Positions 8,547 to 16,609 of a stretch of 64,000 bases of DNA are shown piece after piece. Under the pieces are notes generated by a model that worked only from the letters and a program-made list of their open reading frames with translations, ran no database searches and had not been told where the DNA came from. The stretch comes from Comamonas thiooxydans (lineage in GTDB: Bacteria; Pseudomonadota; Gammaproteobacteria; Burkholderiales; Burkholderiaceae_C), in the NCBI RefSeq assembly GCF_000964545.1, contig NZ_BBVD01000003.1:248001-312000 (forward strand). The letters run 5' to 3'. The translations under genes were made by a program, and so were the position numbers. Each line of letters starts with the position of its first letter. Positions within the stretch are counted from its first letter, which is position 1.

Positions 8547-9545
8547 TCAATCCACCTTCAGACCAAGACTCCGGGTCACCACGGCATAGCGGTCCATGTC
8601 TGCAAGAATCTGTGCCCCGAATTGAGCTGGGGACTGCTGCACCAGCGTATAGCCCTGCTTCTGCAGAGACTCCTGCATCTGGGGATCGGCCTGAATCTGC
8701 ACCAACACTGCGTGCAACTTTTTCACAATCGGCTCCGGCGTGGCTGCCGGCGCCAGCACTCCATGCCACTGCTCCACGGCAAAAGCCTTGACGCCTTGCT
8801 CCGCCACCGTGGGCACATCGGGCAGTTGAGCCACACGCTCCGGCGCAGTGACGGCAATGGCACGCACCCGCCCCGAGCCCATCAAAGCGACGGCACTGCT
8901 GGCCGTCACCACACCCAGCGAGACCTGATCGGCAGCCACTGCGGTAATGGCAGGACCGCAGCCCTTGAACGGAATATGCTGCAACCGCACGTGCGCTGCC
9001 TGCCCCAGCATCTCACCCGCCATATGCTGGGGCGTGCCATTGCCGCAACTGGCAAAGGCCAGAGGTCGCTCCTCCGATGCCTGCGCCAATGCATCCGCAA
9101 GGCTATGAATGCTGCTGTGCTCCGGCACCACAAGCACTGAAGCAATAGTGCCGGCATTGAAAACCGCCTTGAAGTCCTGGCGTGGATCAAAGTCCAGCTG
9201 CTGATACACACCGGGGTTGATGGCAAACGAGCTGTTGGCCATGAGCAGCGTGGCGCCGTCGGGTGCTGCCTCGGCCACTGCGCTCGCGCCGATATTGCCG
9301 CTGGCGCCGGGCCGGTTCTCCACCACCACGGACTGGCCCAAACGCTGCTGCATGGCCGCGCCCAGACGGCGCGCCAACAGGTCCGTGCCACCGCCTGGCG
9401 GAAAGGTCACAACAATGGTGATGGGCTTTTCAAAACGGACTACCGCCGTGCCCGCACGGGCATGCCAAACCCCCGCAGCCGTCACCGCCAGCGCTGCAGC
9501 AACCAGTACTGCCCGGCTGCGGCGCCACTTCAGCATGGCCTTCAT
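8547..9545 (-). CDS. Bug-family (TctC-like) periplasmic solute-binding protein
   Basis: A 332-residue member of the tripartite tricarboxylate transporter receptor (Bug) family, which binds carboxylates or small amphipathic molecules in the periplasm. A basic N-terminus and hydrophobic stretch (VLVAAALAVTAAGVWHARA) form the signal. The mature start is KPITIVVTFPPGGGTDLLAR, followed by VVVENRPGASGNIGASAVA and HIPFKGCGPAITAV, the conserved ligand-cleft motifs. The start was chosen for the AGGGGTG ribosome site. No membrane tctAB partners are in the window, the usual orphan situation for Bug proteins. Ligand unknown. Confidence 0.9.
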   Translation of the reverse strand: MKAMLKWRRSRAVLVAAALAVTAAGVWHARAGTAVVRFEKPITIVVTFPPGGGTDLLARRLGAAMQQRLGQSVVVENRPGASGNIGASAVAEAAPDGATLLMANSSFAINPGVYQQLDFDPRQDFKAVFNAGTIASVLVVPEHSSIHSLADALAQASEERPLAFASCGNGTPQHMAGEMLGQAAHVRLQHIPFKGCGPAITAVAADQVSLGVVTASSAVALMGSGRVRAIAVTAPERVAQLPDVPTVAEQGVKAFAVEQWHGVLAPAATPEPIVKKLHAVLVQIQADPQMQESLQKQGYTLVQQSPAQFGAQILADMDRYAVVTRSLGLKVD

Positions 9546-9562
9546 CAATGCACCCCTAAAAC

Positions 9563-9646
9563 AAGGGGCCGCAAGCAAGCGCCGCTGCGAAGCGAGGCTG
9601 TCCCTCTCCCATGGAGGGAAGCGGCAAAGCCGCTCAGGAGGTAGGC
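9563..9646 (-). repeat. Dispersed GC-rich intergenic hairpin repeat, copy 2
   Basis: Read on the minus strand from the nadC stop it gives CTCCTGAGCGGCTTTGCCGC, TTCCCTCC, GGGAGAGGGACAGCCTCGCT and CGCAGCGGCGCTTGCTTG, clearly the same element as the copies after purH and ffh. Confidence 0.7.
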
Positions 9647-9648
9647 CA

Positions 9649-10518
9649 TCAAGCGTCCAGACCTATATCGAGCACGCGCGCACTGTGCGTGAGCCAGCCC
9701 ACGGCAATCTGATCCACGCCCGTGGCGGCCACGGCAGCTGCAGTTTCGGGGGTAATACGCCCCGAGGCTTCGGTGATGGCCCGGCCCTTGCACATACCGA
9801 CCGCAGTGCGCAAATCATCCAAGCCCATATTGTCCAGCAGCACTACATCCACGCCCAGTTGCAGCGCAACATCCAGCTGGGCCAGCGTATCCACTTCCAG
9901 CTCGATCTTGACCATATGTCCCACGCCGGCACGAGCACGCCCCACAGCCGTGGCGACATCGCCGGCCAGTGCAATATGGTTGTCCTTGATGAGTACGGCG
10001 TCGTCCAGGCCAAAACGGTGGTTGCTGCCGCCACCGACACGCACGGCGTACTTCTGCAAGGCTCGCAGGCCCGGCATGGTCTTGCGCGTACAGGTCACTC
10101 GGGTGCCGAAGGGCTTGATGGCCTCGGCAATCGAATGCGTGGCGCTGGCCACGCCGCTGAGATGGCAAAGGTAGTTGAGCGCCGTACGCTCGGCCGTGAG
10201 AATGGCTCGGCTTTTGCCACGAATGCGAGCGATCTCCATGCCTGGCTGCAGCAGCGTGCCGTCTGCGCAGCGGACGTCAAACTCCATGCGAGCATCCATC
10301 AGCACAAAGGCCAGACGTGCCAGATCAAGGCCGGCCAAGATGCCATCCTGCCTGGCCACCAGACGCAACTCGCCCATCGCATCGGCAGGAACAATGGTGT
10401 CGGTGGTCAAGTCTGCGGCGCGTCCCAGATCTTCCAGCAAGGCCATGCGTACCAGCGGCTCCAGCATTACATCGGGCAGGGATGGGACGGGCAAGGCTGC
10501 AATTTTATTAATGCTCAT
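9649..10518 (-). CDS. nadC: Nicotinate-nucleotide pyrophosphorylase (quinolinate phosphoribosyltransferase)
   Basis: Converts quinolinate and PRPP to nicotinate mononucleotide, CO2 and pyrophosphate in de novo NAD synthesis. At 289 residues it has the normal length. Motifs seen: EDLGRAADLTTD near the N-terminus, ILTAERTALNYLCHLSGVAS, TRKTMPGLRALQKYAVRVGG with basic PRPP/quinolinate residues, NHRFGLDDAVLIKDNHI, and VDVVLLDNMGLDDL plus ITEASGRIT at the C-terminus. The start codon lies inside one of two matching 17-bp palindromes, and the NAD-regulator gene is immediately upstream on the same strand, so repression by NAD status is likely. Confidence 0.96.
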   Translation of the reverse strand: MSINKIAALPVPSLPDVMLEPLVRMALLEDLGRAADLTTDTIVPADAMGELRLVARQDGILAGLDLARLAFVLMDARMEFDVRCADGTLLQPGMEIARIRGKSRAILTAERTALNYLCHLSGVASATHSIAEAIKPFGTRVTCTRKTMPGLRALQKYAVRVGGGSNHRFGLDDAVLIKDNHIALAGDVATAVGRARAGVGHMVKIELEVDTLAQLDVALQLGVDVVLLDNMGLDDLRTAVGMCKGRAITEASGRITPETAAAVAATGVDQIAVGWLTHSARVLDIGLDA

Positions 10519-10527
10519 TTTGAGTAT
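10511..10527. promoter_or_regulatory. Candidate NAD-regulator operator 1 (overlaps nadC start)
   Basis: ATGCTCATTTTGAGTAT: arms ATGCTCA and TGAGTAT around three bases, one mismatch from a perfect palindrome ATGCTCA-N3-TGAGCAT. It covers the nadC initiation codon, so a bound repressor would block initiation or elongation. Confidence 0.6.
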
Positions 10528-10590
10528 TTTTAGTTCAATAAAAAACGCAAAGACTTCCAGATCGCTTTCAGGCCTTACGCAAACGGACTT

Positions 10591-10607
10591 ATGCTAAATC
10601 TGAGCAT
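10591..10607. promoter_or_regulatory. Candidate NAD-regulator operator 2
   Basis: ATGCTAAATCTGAGCAT: the same 17-bp palindrome with one arm mismatch at a different position. Its centre lies 80 bp from the centre of operator 1, close to eight helical turns, in the nadC upstream region. Confidence 0.6.
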
Positions 10608-10668
10608 TATTTAAGTCAAGCCGCTCCTGCAGTTAAAACAGTACTCCATCCAAAGAGTGGTTCAGGGG

Positions 10669-11616
10669 CTAATGACTTCTTGCCAGCGGCAGCTTGTTGC
10701 CAGCAATGGCGCGCTCCAGCATTACATTGCGTCGGAAGCGGAACAGCTTGGCCGGGCGGCCCGCACCTACGGCCGTCATCTGGCCTGTTTCCTCAACCAG
10801 CGCCTGCTGCTCGATCAGGCGCCGGAAGTTCTGCTTGTGCAAGCCGCGCCCCGCCAACGCCTCCACCGTCTGTTGCAACTGCAGCAACGAGAATTCCTCG
10901 GGCATCAGTTCAAACACCACGGGCCGATATTTGATCTTGGCGCGCAAACGGGCCATGCCGGTAGCCAGAATGCGGCGGTGATCATTACTCATGGCGGCAC
11001 CGGGCAGCAATTCGGCCGCGCGTGCCTCATCACCCTCGCCCCAGGCTTCGGGCACCACACCTGCCTCAAACAGAAGCTCGTAGCGCTGCAGAACCAGCTC
11101 CTCGTTCCATTCGTGCTCATCCAGGCCAAAAGTCATTGAAGCTCTTTGCCAGCGTGCGCTTCTAGCTACACTATCTGAAGCAGCTTCGCTCCAGACATGC
11201 AGCGCTGGCGCAATGCGCTCGGCAATCACGCCGGGCATCCCGTCGCGCCAGTCCTCCCAGGGAAAGTAGCGGTACCAGTCCTGCCAGCCCGGCTGTGCGG
11301 CACCGGCCTCATCCAGTTCCTGAGTCAGCGCCAGATAGCTGATGGAGATGACATGCATGCCCAGCTGCTGCGAGCGCTCCCGGTCTGCGAAGGTGTAGAG
11401 CTGCTCCACAAAGCCCAGAGGATGGTGGGTCTGCTTCTCCACCCAGGCACGCAAGCTGGCCTGCAGCGAGCGGTGATTGCTGGTAAAAGGCCCGGCAGGC
11501 AAGGCTTGCCCGGACCCGGTGGTCAGGATACGGGGCTGGCCACCCGTGACGGCAACCAGCACTGCCACCAGATCGGCCTGCACGGAATGCAGTTCGGAAT
11601 TGTTCAAACCACTCAA
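10669..11616 (-). CDS. Nudix-domain transcriptional regulator of NAD metabolism (NrtR/NadQ-like)
   Basis: About 315 residues. The N-terminal ~160 residues resemble a Nudix fold used for sensing (DLVAVLVAVTGGQPRILT, LGFVEQLYTFADRERS, ISISYLALTQE) without an intact catalytic Nudix box. The C-terminal part is a winged helix (FELMPEEFSLLQLQQTVEAL, LHKQNFRRLIEQQALVEETG, GRPAKLFRFRR), the arrangement of NrtR-type and related NAD repressors. The position directly upstream of nadC, with two palindromes between the genes, supports this role. An in-frame stop lies two codons before the first TTG; no ATG fits the N-terminus, so a TTG (here or three codons on) is the likely start. Not enough is visible to choose between the NrtR and NadQ names. 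Confidence 0.82.
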   Translation of the reverse strand: MSGLNNSELHSVQADLVAVLVAVTGGQPRILTTGSGQALPAGPFTSNHRSLQASLRAWVEKQTHHPLGFVEQLYTFADRERSQQLGMHVISISYLALTQELDEAGAAQPGWQDWYRYFPWEDWRDGMPGVIAERIAPALHVWSEAASDSVARSARWQRASMTFGLDEHEWNEELVLQRYELLFEAGVVPEAWGEGDEARAAELLPGAAMSNDHRRILATGMARLRAKIKYRPVVFELMPEEFSLLQLQQTVEALAGRGLHKQNFRRLIEQQALVEETGQMTAVGAGRPAKLFRFRRNVMLERAIAGNKLPLARSH

Positions 11617-11653
11617 AAGCTATGAAGACGAGGACAGGGAGGAAGAGCAAATT

Positions 11654-13042
11654 CTACGGTGAGGCAGCCCCTGTCCACGGCTTATCCGGGCTCTTCCCCG
11701 AAAAGGTCAAGGAATCGCCCTGCGAGAGCAACTCGGGCGCTTGCACCAAAGGCATGTTCATCGACCCCGTGGCGATGGCCACCTGATTGCGCCCCCTATG
11801 CTTGGCCCTGTAGAGCGCCGCATCTGCGCGCTTGAGCAGATCGTCCTCGGTTTCCCCTGGCTCCCAGAGCCCGACCCCTAAAGAAATGGTGAAACGCCCC
11901 ACCTCGGGATCGGCGCATTCCGCCACGGCACAGCGAATGCGCTCTGCCAATCCTGCGGCCACACCGAGGCTGGCATCCGAGAGGACGATCAGGAACTCCT
12001 CCCCGCCCCAGCGCACGGCATGGTCATAGCGACGAACCTTGCCGGAAAGCACATGTGCCACCATCTTGAGCACGCGATCTCCGGCGACATGGCCAAAGCG
12101 GTCGTTGACCTGCTTGAAAAGATCAATATCGCCCAATATCACGCCATAAGGCCGCAGCTGATTCTGAGCCTGAAGCTGGTTGCGCTTGAGCTCGGTCTCG
12201 CCTGCATGGCGGTTGAGCAAGCCCGTCAGCTTGTCGCGGTTTGCGCGCTCGCGCAGCTCCATCTCTCGCTGCACCATGCGGCTGATGTCCTTGGATGCCC
12301 CTACATAGTGGCTGATCTGCCCTGACTCGTCGCGCAGAGCTGCAATGCTTTGCTCGGCGTAGTACACGCCGCCGCTTTTGTGACGGTTGATGAAGGTGGC
12401 GCGAAAATTGTGGCCAAGACTCAATGCTTCCTGCAACTGGGCATAGAACTCCGGCTCATGCAGGCCCGAGCGCAGCATCTCGGTGGGTTGGCCCAGCAGT
12501 TCCGCCGCGCTATAGCCCGTGAGAGCTTCAAAAGCCTGGTTGACAAAGACGATGGTGGAGTCGCGATCCGTGATCAAGATGCCGTCATTGGCCGCATTCA
12601 ATGCCCTGGCGAGCAGCGCGCGCTCCTGCTCGGCCCGCACACGCTCCGAAATATCGCGCTGCACCGCCACAAAATGCCGAATGACGCCCTTCTCATCACG
12701 CACGGGGGAAATATTCCACTCCACGTGGTAGGTGCTGCCGTCCTTGCGGTAGTTCACCACACTGCCCTGAAATGGCAGGCCTTGCTCCAGAGACTCATGC
12801 AAACGCAGCAACACCAGTTGATCCGTCAACGGCCCCTGCAACATGCGCGGCGAGCGGCCCAGAAGCTCTGCTTCGGTGTATCCGGTCATCTCGCACATGG
12901 CCGCATTGCAGTACTCGATGACAGCCCCCTCTCCATCCAATCTGGCATCGGTAATCATCACTGCGCAAAAGGACTGAGCCATGGCGATCTCCAGCAACTG
13001 GCCGGTGATCGTTCGCTTTGCGATGGCATTGGCACGAATCAT
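11654..13042 (-). CDS. PAS-PAS-GGDEF diguanylate cyclase
   Basis: Synthesises cyclic di-GMP from two GTP. About 462 residues. Two PAS sensor domains (about 20-135 and 145-260; IEYCNAAMCEMTGYTEAELL and IVFVNQAFEALTGYSAAELL) each end in a PAC-like stretch (FVAVQRDISERV, YVGASKDISRM). The GGDEF domain follows with DKLTGLLNRHAGE, ILGDIDLFKQVNDRFGH, and an intact active site GGEEF. RRYD five residues upstream is a complete RxxD inhibitory I-site. No EAL domain and no membrane helix, so it is cytosolic. The ATG giving MIRANAIAKR has a GAGG ribosome site; another ATG 39 bases upstream is possible. Confidence 0.93.
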   Translation of the reverse strand: MIRANAIAKRTITGQLLEIAMAQSFCAVMITDARLDGEGAVIEYCNAAMCEMTGYTEAELLGRSPRMLQGPLTDQLVLLRLHESLEQGLPFQGSVVNYRKDGSTYHVEWNISPVRDEKGVIRHFVAVQRDISERVRAEQERALLARALNAANDGILITDRDSTIVFVNQAFEALTGYSAAELLGQPTEMLRSGLHEPEFYAQLQEALSLGHNFRATFINRHKSGGVYYAEQSIAALRDESGQISHYVGASKDISRMVQREMELRERANRDKLTGLLNRHAGETELKRNQLQAQNQLRPYGVILGDIDLFKQVNDRFGHVAGDRVLKMVAHVLSGKVRRYDHAVRWGGEEFLIVLSDASLGVAAGLAERIRCAVAECADPEVGRFTISLGVGLWEPGETEDDLLKRADAALYRAKHRGRNQVAIATGSMNMPLVQAPELLSQGDSLTFSGKSPDKPWTGAASP

Positions 13043-13454
13043 GTTTGAACCTCGAGCGCGCTTGCAGTCGTGAAGGCTCATTATTCGTTACTTTGCGTCA
13101 CTTGCGTATACCAAAAACACAGCATCTCAGCTTGTCCACGCCGAGCTGCCCTCAGCGGTGCAGCCACCAGGTCATAAACCGGAAATTTCCGGGCTTTTCC
13201 CGCGGGCTGAGCTGCCCGCGCCCGCCCCCCCGCGCATCACCCATGGTCAGGGACATCAGTAGCTCAAACTGCAATCAGATGGCAACTGTCAGCCTCGGGC
13301 CGACCGCAATGGGTACACGGGGCTGTCCCTTACCAGCCGGTATTGCATTGCCGAAGCCGCCGAGCGGCGAAACCGGAAAAGGCAGCCGCCTCAGCGGCGT
13401 GCCGCAGCCATTTCCATGATTCCTAAAAGCAAGCATCAATGGAAAGAAAGCACG
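13043..13454. other. Intergenic region without a convincing gene
   Basis: GC-rich and low in recognisable features. It contains several long C/G runs and AGCCGCCTCAGCGGCGTGCC, which resembles part of the dispersed hairpin repeat but is too divergent to call. Frames that stay open here show no family similarity. Confidence 0.4.
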
Positions 13455-13616
13455 GTGGCCGACTTCAAGGACAAGACCGTTCTGGTGTCCCGCAGTGGCT
13501 CCGGCATGGGCCGGGGCACGCATCGTGATTGCCGAAATCAAGCCTAGCAGGCCATTGCCGCCGGCGAGTCCATGCATAGTGCCGGAATCGAGGCTCTGGT
13601 TACCCAGGGCGATTGA
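13455..13616 (+). pseudogene. Remnant of a short-chain dehydrogenase/reductase N-terminus
   Basis: Reading across two frame changes gives VADFKDKTVLVSRSGSGMGR, then ARIVIAEIKP, then QAIAAGESMHSAGIEALVTQ ending at a stop. This follows the SDR beginning: beta-1, the TGxGxGxG cofactor loop (here SRSGSGMGR, with T-G altered), beta-2 with the acidic residue and the following helix. The helix between the glycine loop and beta-2 is missing and the frame shifts there. Nothing of the catalytic YxxxK domain remains downstream, so this is a decayed fragment. Confidence 0.55.
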
Positions 13617-13756
13617 GCCACGAGATCCATGGGCACGCTCGTGCCACCTGGCCTGCGTGGGGATGCCCATCCAAGCAAAAGCACCTCGTGCACCAGGCTG
13701 AAAAAAGGCGCAACGTCCCGGCCTCTGACAGGGAAGGCGCGCCACTGGACTCTCTG

Positions 13757-14311
13757 TCAGGCTGCTTTCCAGAAAATATAGTCGGCCTGATACGGCACGA
13801 CCTGCTTGCTGCCCAGATTCGCTGCTCCGCAGGCCATGCTCGGCGCGACGCCCCCCTTGGTTGCCACACGCTGGATATAGGTCACCCCCTGCATGGCTCC
13901 CATGCCGGTGGCAGGATTGGCCTTGACCAGTTGCAAAGGGATATTGCCCGCTCCGGCAGGAGCCACGGCAAGCTGCGTGGCAGTGACCTTGGAGCCGTCG
14001 TTATTCTCCCAAGTCGCTGGCGGCCCCCAGTATTTGCCGATGACCATACCGCTTCGCGTTTGCAGCTTGGCATCGGGGCCTACAAACACCCATTCGTGCT
14101 CGGTTGCCATGTCCTTTTTGGCTCGGCACTCATAGGTGATCTGGCCGATACCCACGGTCTCCATGACCACTTTGTGTCCCGCGGGCACTTGCACGGAAGC
14201 CGGAAGTTCGGCTTGTGAATACATGGAGTGCGAGCCCATGGATGAGCAAGCGCTCAGGCCAAGCGCGGATAGGCACAGAGCAGTCAGCGAAAGTGTGTGT
14301 CGGTGCGTCAT
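13757..14311 (-). CDS. DUF3455-domain lipoprotein
   Basis: About 184 residues. The signal sequence ends LGLSACSS, a lipobox, so the protein is a predicted lipoprotein. The mature part contains VPAGHKVVMETVGIGQITYE C, WVFVGPDAKLQ, GKYWGPPATWENNDGSKV and IQRVATKGGVAPS, matching DUF3455, a family of secreted proteins of unknown function. The ribosome site is GAGGG seven bases before the ATG. It is separated from the ferritin-like gene upstream by under 70 bases on the same strand with no obvious promoter, so the two probably form an operon driven by the ECF-type promoter further upstream. Confidence 0.85.
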   Translation of the reverse strand: MTHRHTLSLTALCLSALGLSACSSMGSHSMYSQAELPASVQVPAGHKVVMETVGIGQITYECRAKKDMATEHEWVFVGPDAKLQTRSGMVIGKYWGPPATWENNDGSKVTATQLAVAPAGAGNIPLQLVKANPATGMGAMQGVTYIQRVATKGGVAPSMACGAANLGSKQVVPYQADYIFWKAA

Positions 14312-14379
14312 GATAATTCCCTCAAACAAGGTGAGAAATGCACTGGGCAGACTTGCCCGGTACTCGGGGCTGCGGCTTG

Positions 14380-14973
14380 TCAGCCGCCAAACGTCAAGGC
14401 GTTGCCAGGCAGCGGACGACCCAGAGCCGAGCTCAGTGCTGTGTAATGCATGGTTTCATCAGCCGCCAGGCGTCCCGCGACCTTGGCCAGATCGCGGCTC
14501 TCAAAGGCGGGAATGACGCCCAGGTAGGCGTTGGTCGCCCCAAGCTCCAGTCTTGCGGCGAGAGCCAGTACATCAGCCTGGCTTTTCAGGGTTGCAGCCT
14601 TCAGCGATTCGGCATAAGTCTGCATCGGGGCCTCGGCTACCGGTTTGCCACCCATTTTCTGAATGGTTGCAATCAAGGCATCACGGTGGGCCTTGTGATG
14701 GCTTTGGAACAGCAGGGCGACATCCAGCACGGGCTTTTGCAGCAGACCGCTACCGGCTCCCAGCTGGTATGCATTGATAGCCTCATGTTCCAGCCCCAGG
14801 GCCACATTGAGGATGGATACATCCTTGGCTGGGTCATTGCCCATGCCTTGAGCCAGAGCTTCGCTGCCTGCCAGCATGGCGACGGCCACCGCTGACAAAG
14901 TGCCGGTAGTACCCAGAAATCCGCGTCGCGATGCCATGAGTGAGGGATGGCCTTCAAACAGATTGATCTTCAT
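14380..14973 (-). CDS. Tat-exported ferritin-like domain protein
   Basis: About 197 residues. The N-terminus has a twin-arginine motif SRRGFLG followed by a hydrophobic stretch ending SEALAQG, so it is probably exported folded through Tat. The mature protein is helical with repeated metal-ligand-like residues typical of the ferritin_2 fold: LGLEHEAINAYQLGAG, FQSHHKAHRDALI, LELGATNAYLGV, ADETMHYTALSSAL. Such proteins sit beside ECF sigma/anti-sigma pairs in many proteobacteria and may handle iron or oxidants in the periplasm. The start has an AGGAG ribosome site. A candidate ECF promoter lies about 60 bases upstream. Confidence 0.82.
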   Translation of the reverse strand: MKINLFEGHPSLMASRRGFLGTTGTLSAVAVAMLAGSEALAQGMGNDPAKDVSILNVALGLEHEAINAYQLGAGSGLLQKPVLDVALLFQSHHKAHRDALIATIQKMGGKPVAEAPMQTYAESLKAATLKSQADVLALAARLELGATNAYLGVIPAFESRDLAKVAGRLAADETMHYTALSSALGRPLPGNALTFGG

Positions 14974-15030
14974 GATGACTCCTAGTTGGCTGTGGGGCTG
15001 TGTCGAGCAATTTCGATGTCCGACCCTTGG

Positions 15031-15059
15031 AATACGCAGGCTGTGGATCGGTGGATTCA
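15031..15059 (-). promoter_or_regulatory. Candidate ECF-sigma promoter of the ferritin-like/DUF3455 operon
   Basis: On the minus strand TGAATCC, a 16-base spacer ending CTG, then CGTATT. The same ATCC-N16-CGTAT pattern with the same CTG spacer end occurs on the other strand in front of the sigma gene. Confidence 0.6.
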
Positions 15060-15098
15060 AGTTTTTGAAAATATTTTTGAGCCAATTCATGCGTTGCC

Positions 15099-15127
15099 CA
15101 CATCCGGCAGCCGAGATGCTGCGTATA
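15099..15127 (+). promoter_or_regulatory. Candidate autoregulatory promoter of the ECF sigma gene
   Basis: CACATCC, a 16-base spacer ending CTG, then CGTATA, about 85 bases before the sigma gene. It matches the divergent promoter in both boxes and in spacer length. Confidence 0.6.
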
Positions 15128-15211
15128 GGTAAACAGGCAAGGTCGGCAATACGCCTTGGCAGTTATCCAACAGCGCCGCATTAAAGAGGCGCTTCTGTTC
15201 ACAATGGCTGC

Positions 15212-15787
15212 ATGAGCGCCAAAACATCGGACAACGAATTGATGGACTTACTCGACCGCGTCGCAACCCGGGATGAGCGTGCTCTCAAGCTGCTGTACGA
15301 CCTGACCGCCTCGCGGCTGTATGGGCTGGCTCTGCGCATCGTCGCCAACAAAGAGTGGGCCGAGGATGTATTGCAAGAGAGCTTTCTGGGCATCTGGCGC
15401 AGTGCGGAGACCTACCGAGACTCGCTCAGCCCGCCTCTGGCCTGGATGGGCATGCTGGTGCGCAGCCGGGCTTTGGACTTTTTGCGCCGGCGCAGGGCCG
15501 AGCGCCTGCATCTCAATGTCTCGATCGAGAGCGTGGAAGATCTGTTGCAGGACCAGGATGCGCAAGCGCCCATGCAGCTGATCGAGGCTAGCGAACAGGC
15601 CGCGGCATTGCATCAGTGCCTGCAGCAACTGGCGCAGCCCCAGCGCCAAGTGGTGAGCTTGGCCTATCTGAGGGATTTAAGTCATAGCGAGCTGGCCAGC
15701 AGCCTGAAGCTGCCGCTGGGCACCGTCAAGACATGGATGCGCCGCAGCCTGGAGCAACTGCGCAAATGCATGGCCCGCCATGTCTGA
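15212..15787 (+). CDS. ECF-family RNA polymerase sigma factor
   Basis: A 191-residue group IV sigma factor. Region 2 (YDLTASRLYGLALRIVANKE and AEDVLQESFLGIWRSAETYR) recognises the -10 element and core; region 4 (AQPQRQVVSLAYLRDLSHSE LASSLKLPLGTVKTWMRRS) is the -35 binding helix-turn-helix. It resembles the SigK-like sigma factors paired with RskA-type anti-sigma proteins. The anti-sigma gene follows 18 bases later. It faces the ferritin-like/DUF3455 operon, and both sides carry ATCC-N16-CGTAT promoter-like sequences, so it probably drives itself and that operon. No strong ribosome site is visible. Confidence 0.93.
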   Translation: MSAKTSDNELMDLLDRVATRDERALKLLYDLTASRLYGLALRIVANKEWAEDVLQESFLGIWRSAETYRDSLSPPLAWMGMLVRSRALDFLRRRRAERLHLNVSIESVEDLLQDQDAQAPMQLIEASEQAAALHQCLQQLAQPQRQVVSLAYLRDLSHSELASSLKLPLGTVKTWMRRSLEQLRKCMARHV

Positions 15788-15805
15788 GCGTCAGGAGTCC
15801 ACATC

Positions 15806-16609
15806 ATGAATCTGACTCGAAACCCCGAATTGCTCGACCGCCTGGCTGCCTCCTATTCATTGGGAACCTTGCACGGGGGGGCACGCCGACGCTTTGAGCA
15901 ACTGGCACGTGAATATCCGCAGGTACGGGCGGCAGCATTGCTGTGGCAAGGTCGCTGGTCGGCCTTCTCCGAGGTTCAGACTCCAATACAGCCCGATGCA
16001 GTGGTCTGGACACGCATAGTCAATTTGCTGCAAGCCGAAAATGCCAGCATCAGACTGGCTCGCCAACATGAAGCTGCTGTATCGAAGCCGCCAGTGCCAT
16101 CACTCGCTTGGTGGCGTGGGCTGGCCCTGGCAGGCGGATTGGCCACTGTGGCGGCTGTCTCGGTGGGACTTTGGTTTCAGCGGGGGCTCGAAGACGCCTC
16201 ACAGCAACAACTGTCTGCGCTGCAAGCTCAGCTCCAGATGACACAGGCCGCATTGCAGGCTGCGCCCCAGATTCAGTATGTGGCGGTGCTGGCCGACGGC
16301 AAGGCCGATGCATCCATGCTGGTGACGTTCGATCCTCGACATAGGCAATTGGTGTTGCAGCGTGTGAGCGGCTTTAAAGAAGCGGACAACCAGTCTTTGC
16401 AACTGTGGGCCTTGCCCCAGCAAGGCGCTCCGCGTTCTTTGGGCGTCATGGGTGAGGGAAAGCTTGAGCAGCTCACTGCTCAGGAGAGCGATGTGAACGC
16501 AATCCCGGCCCTGGCCATCAGCCTGGAGCCGAAAGGCGGCGTCCCCAGCTCAACGGGGCCGACTGGCCCGGTTCTTTTCAAGGGCGCACTCATTCGCCGA
16601 GATCTCTGA
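15806..16609 (+). CDS. RskA-type membrane anti-sigma factor
   Basis: About 267 residues. The N-terminal ~80 residues form a cytoplasmic sigma-binding region (LLDRLAASYSLGTLHGGARRRFEQLA). A single transmembrane helix (about residues 100-120, LALAGGLATVAAVSVGLWF) follows, then a periplasmic anti-sigma-K domain with YVAVLADGKADASMLVTFD and LQLWALPQQGAPRSLGVMGEG near the end. It should hold the preceding sigma factor at the membrane until a periplasmic signal triggers release, usually by proteolysis. The ribosome site is CAGGAGT. Operon with the sigma gene. Confidence 0.92.
   Translation: MNLTRNPELLDRLAASYSLGTLHGGARRRFEQLAREYPQVRAAALLWQGRWSAFSEVQTPIQPDAVVWTRIVNLLQAENASIRLARQHEAAVSKPPVPSLAWWRGLALAGGLATVAAVSVGLWFQRGLEDASQQQLSALQAQLQMTQAALQAAPQIQYVAVLADGKADASMLVTFDPRHRQLVLQRVSGFKEADNQSLQLWALPQQGAPRSLGVMGEGKLEQLTAQESDVNAIPALAISLEPKGGVPSSTGPTGPVLFKGALIRRDL

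Noticed and set aside
13275..13745. A 156-codon minus-strand frame antisense to the SDR remnant
   Set aside because: It has no motif, no ribosome site and overlaps the recognisable SDR fragment in the other direction.
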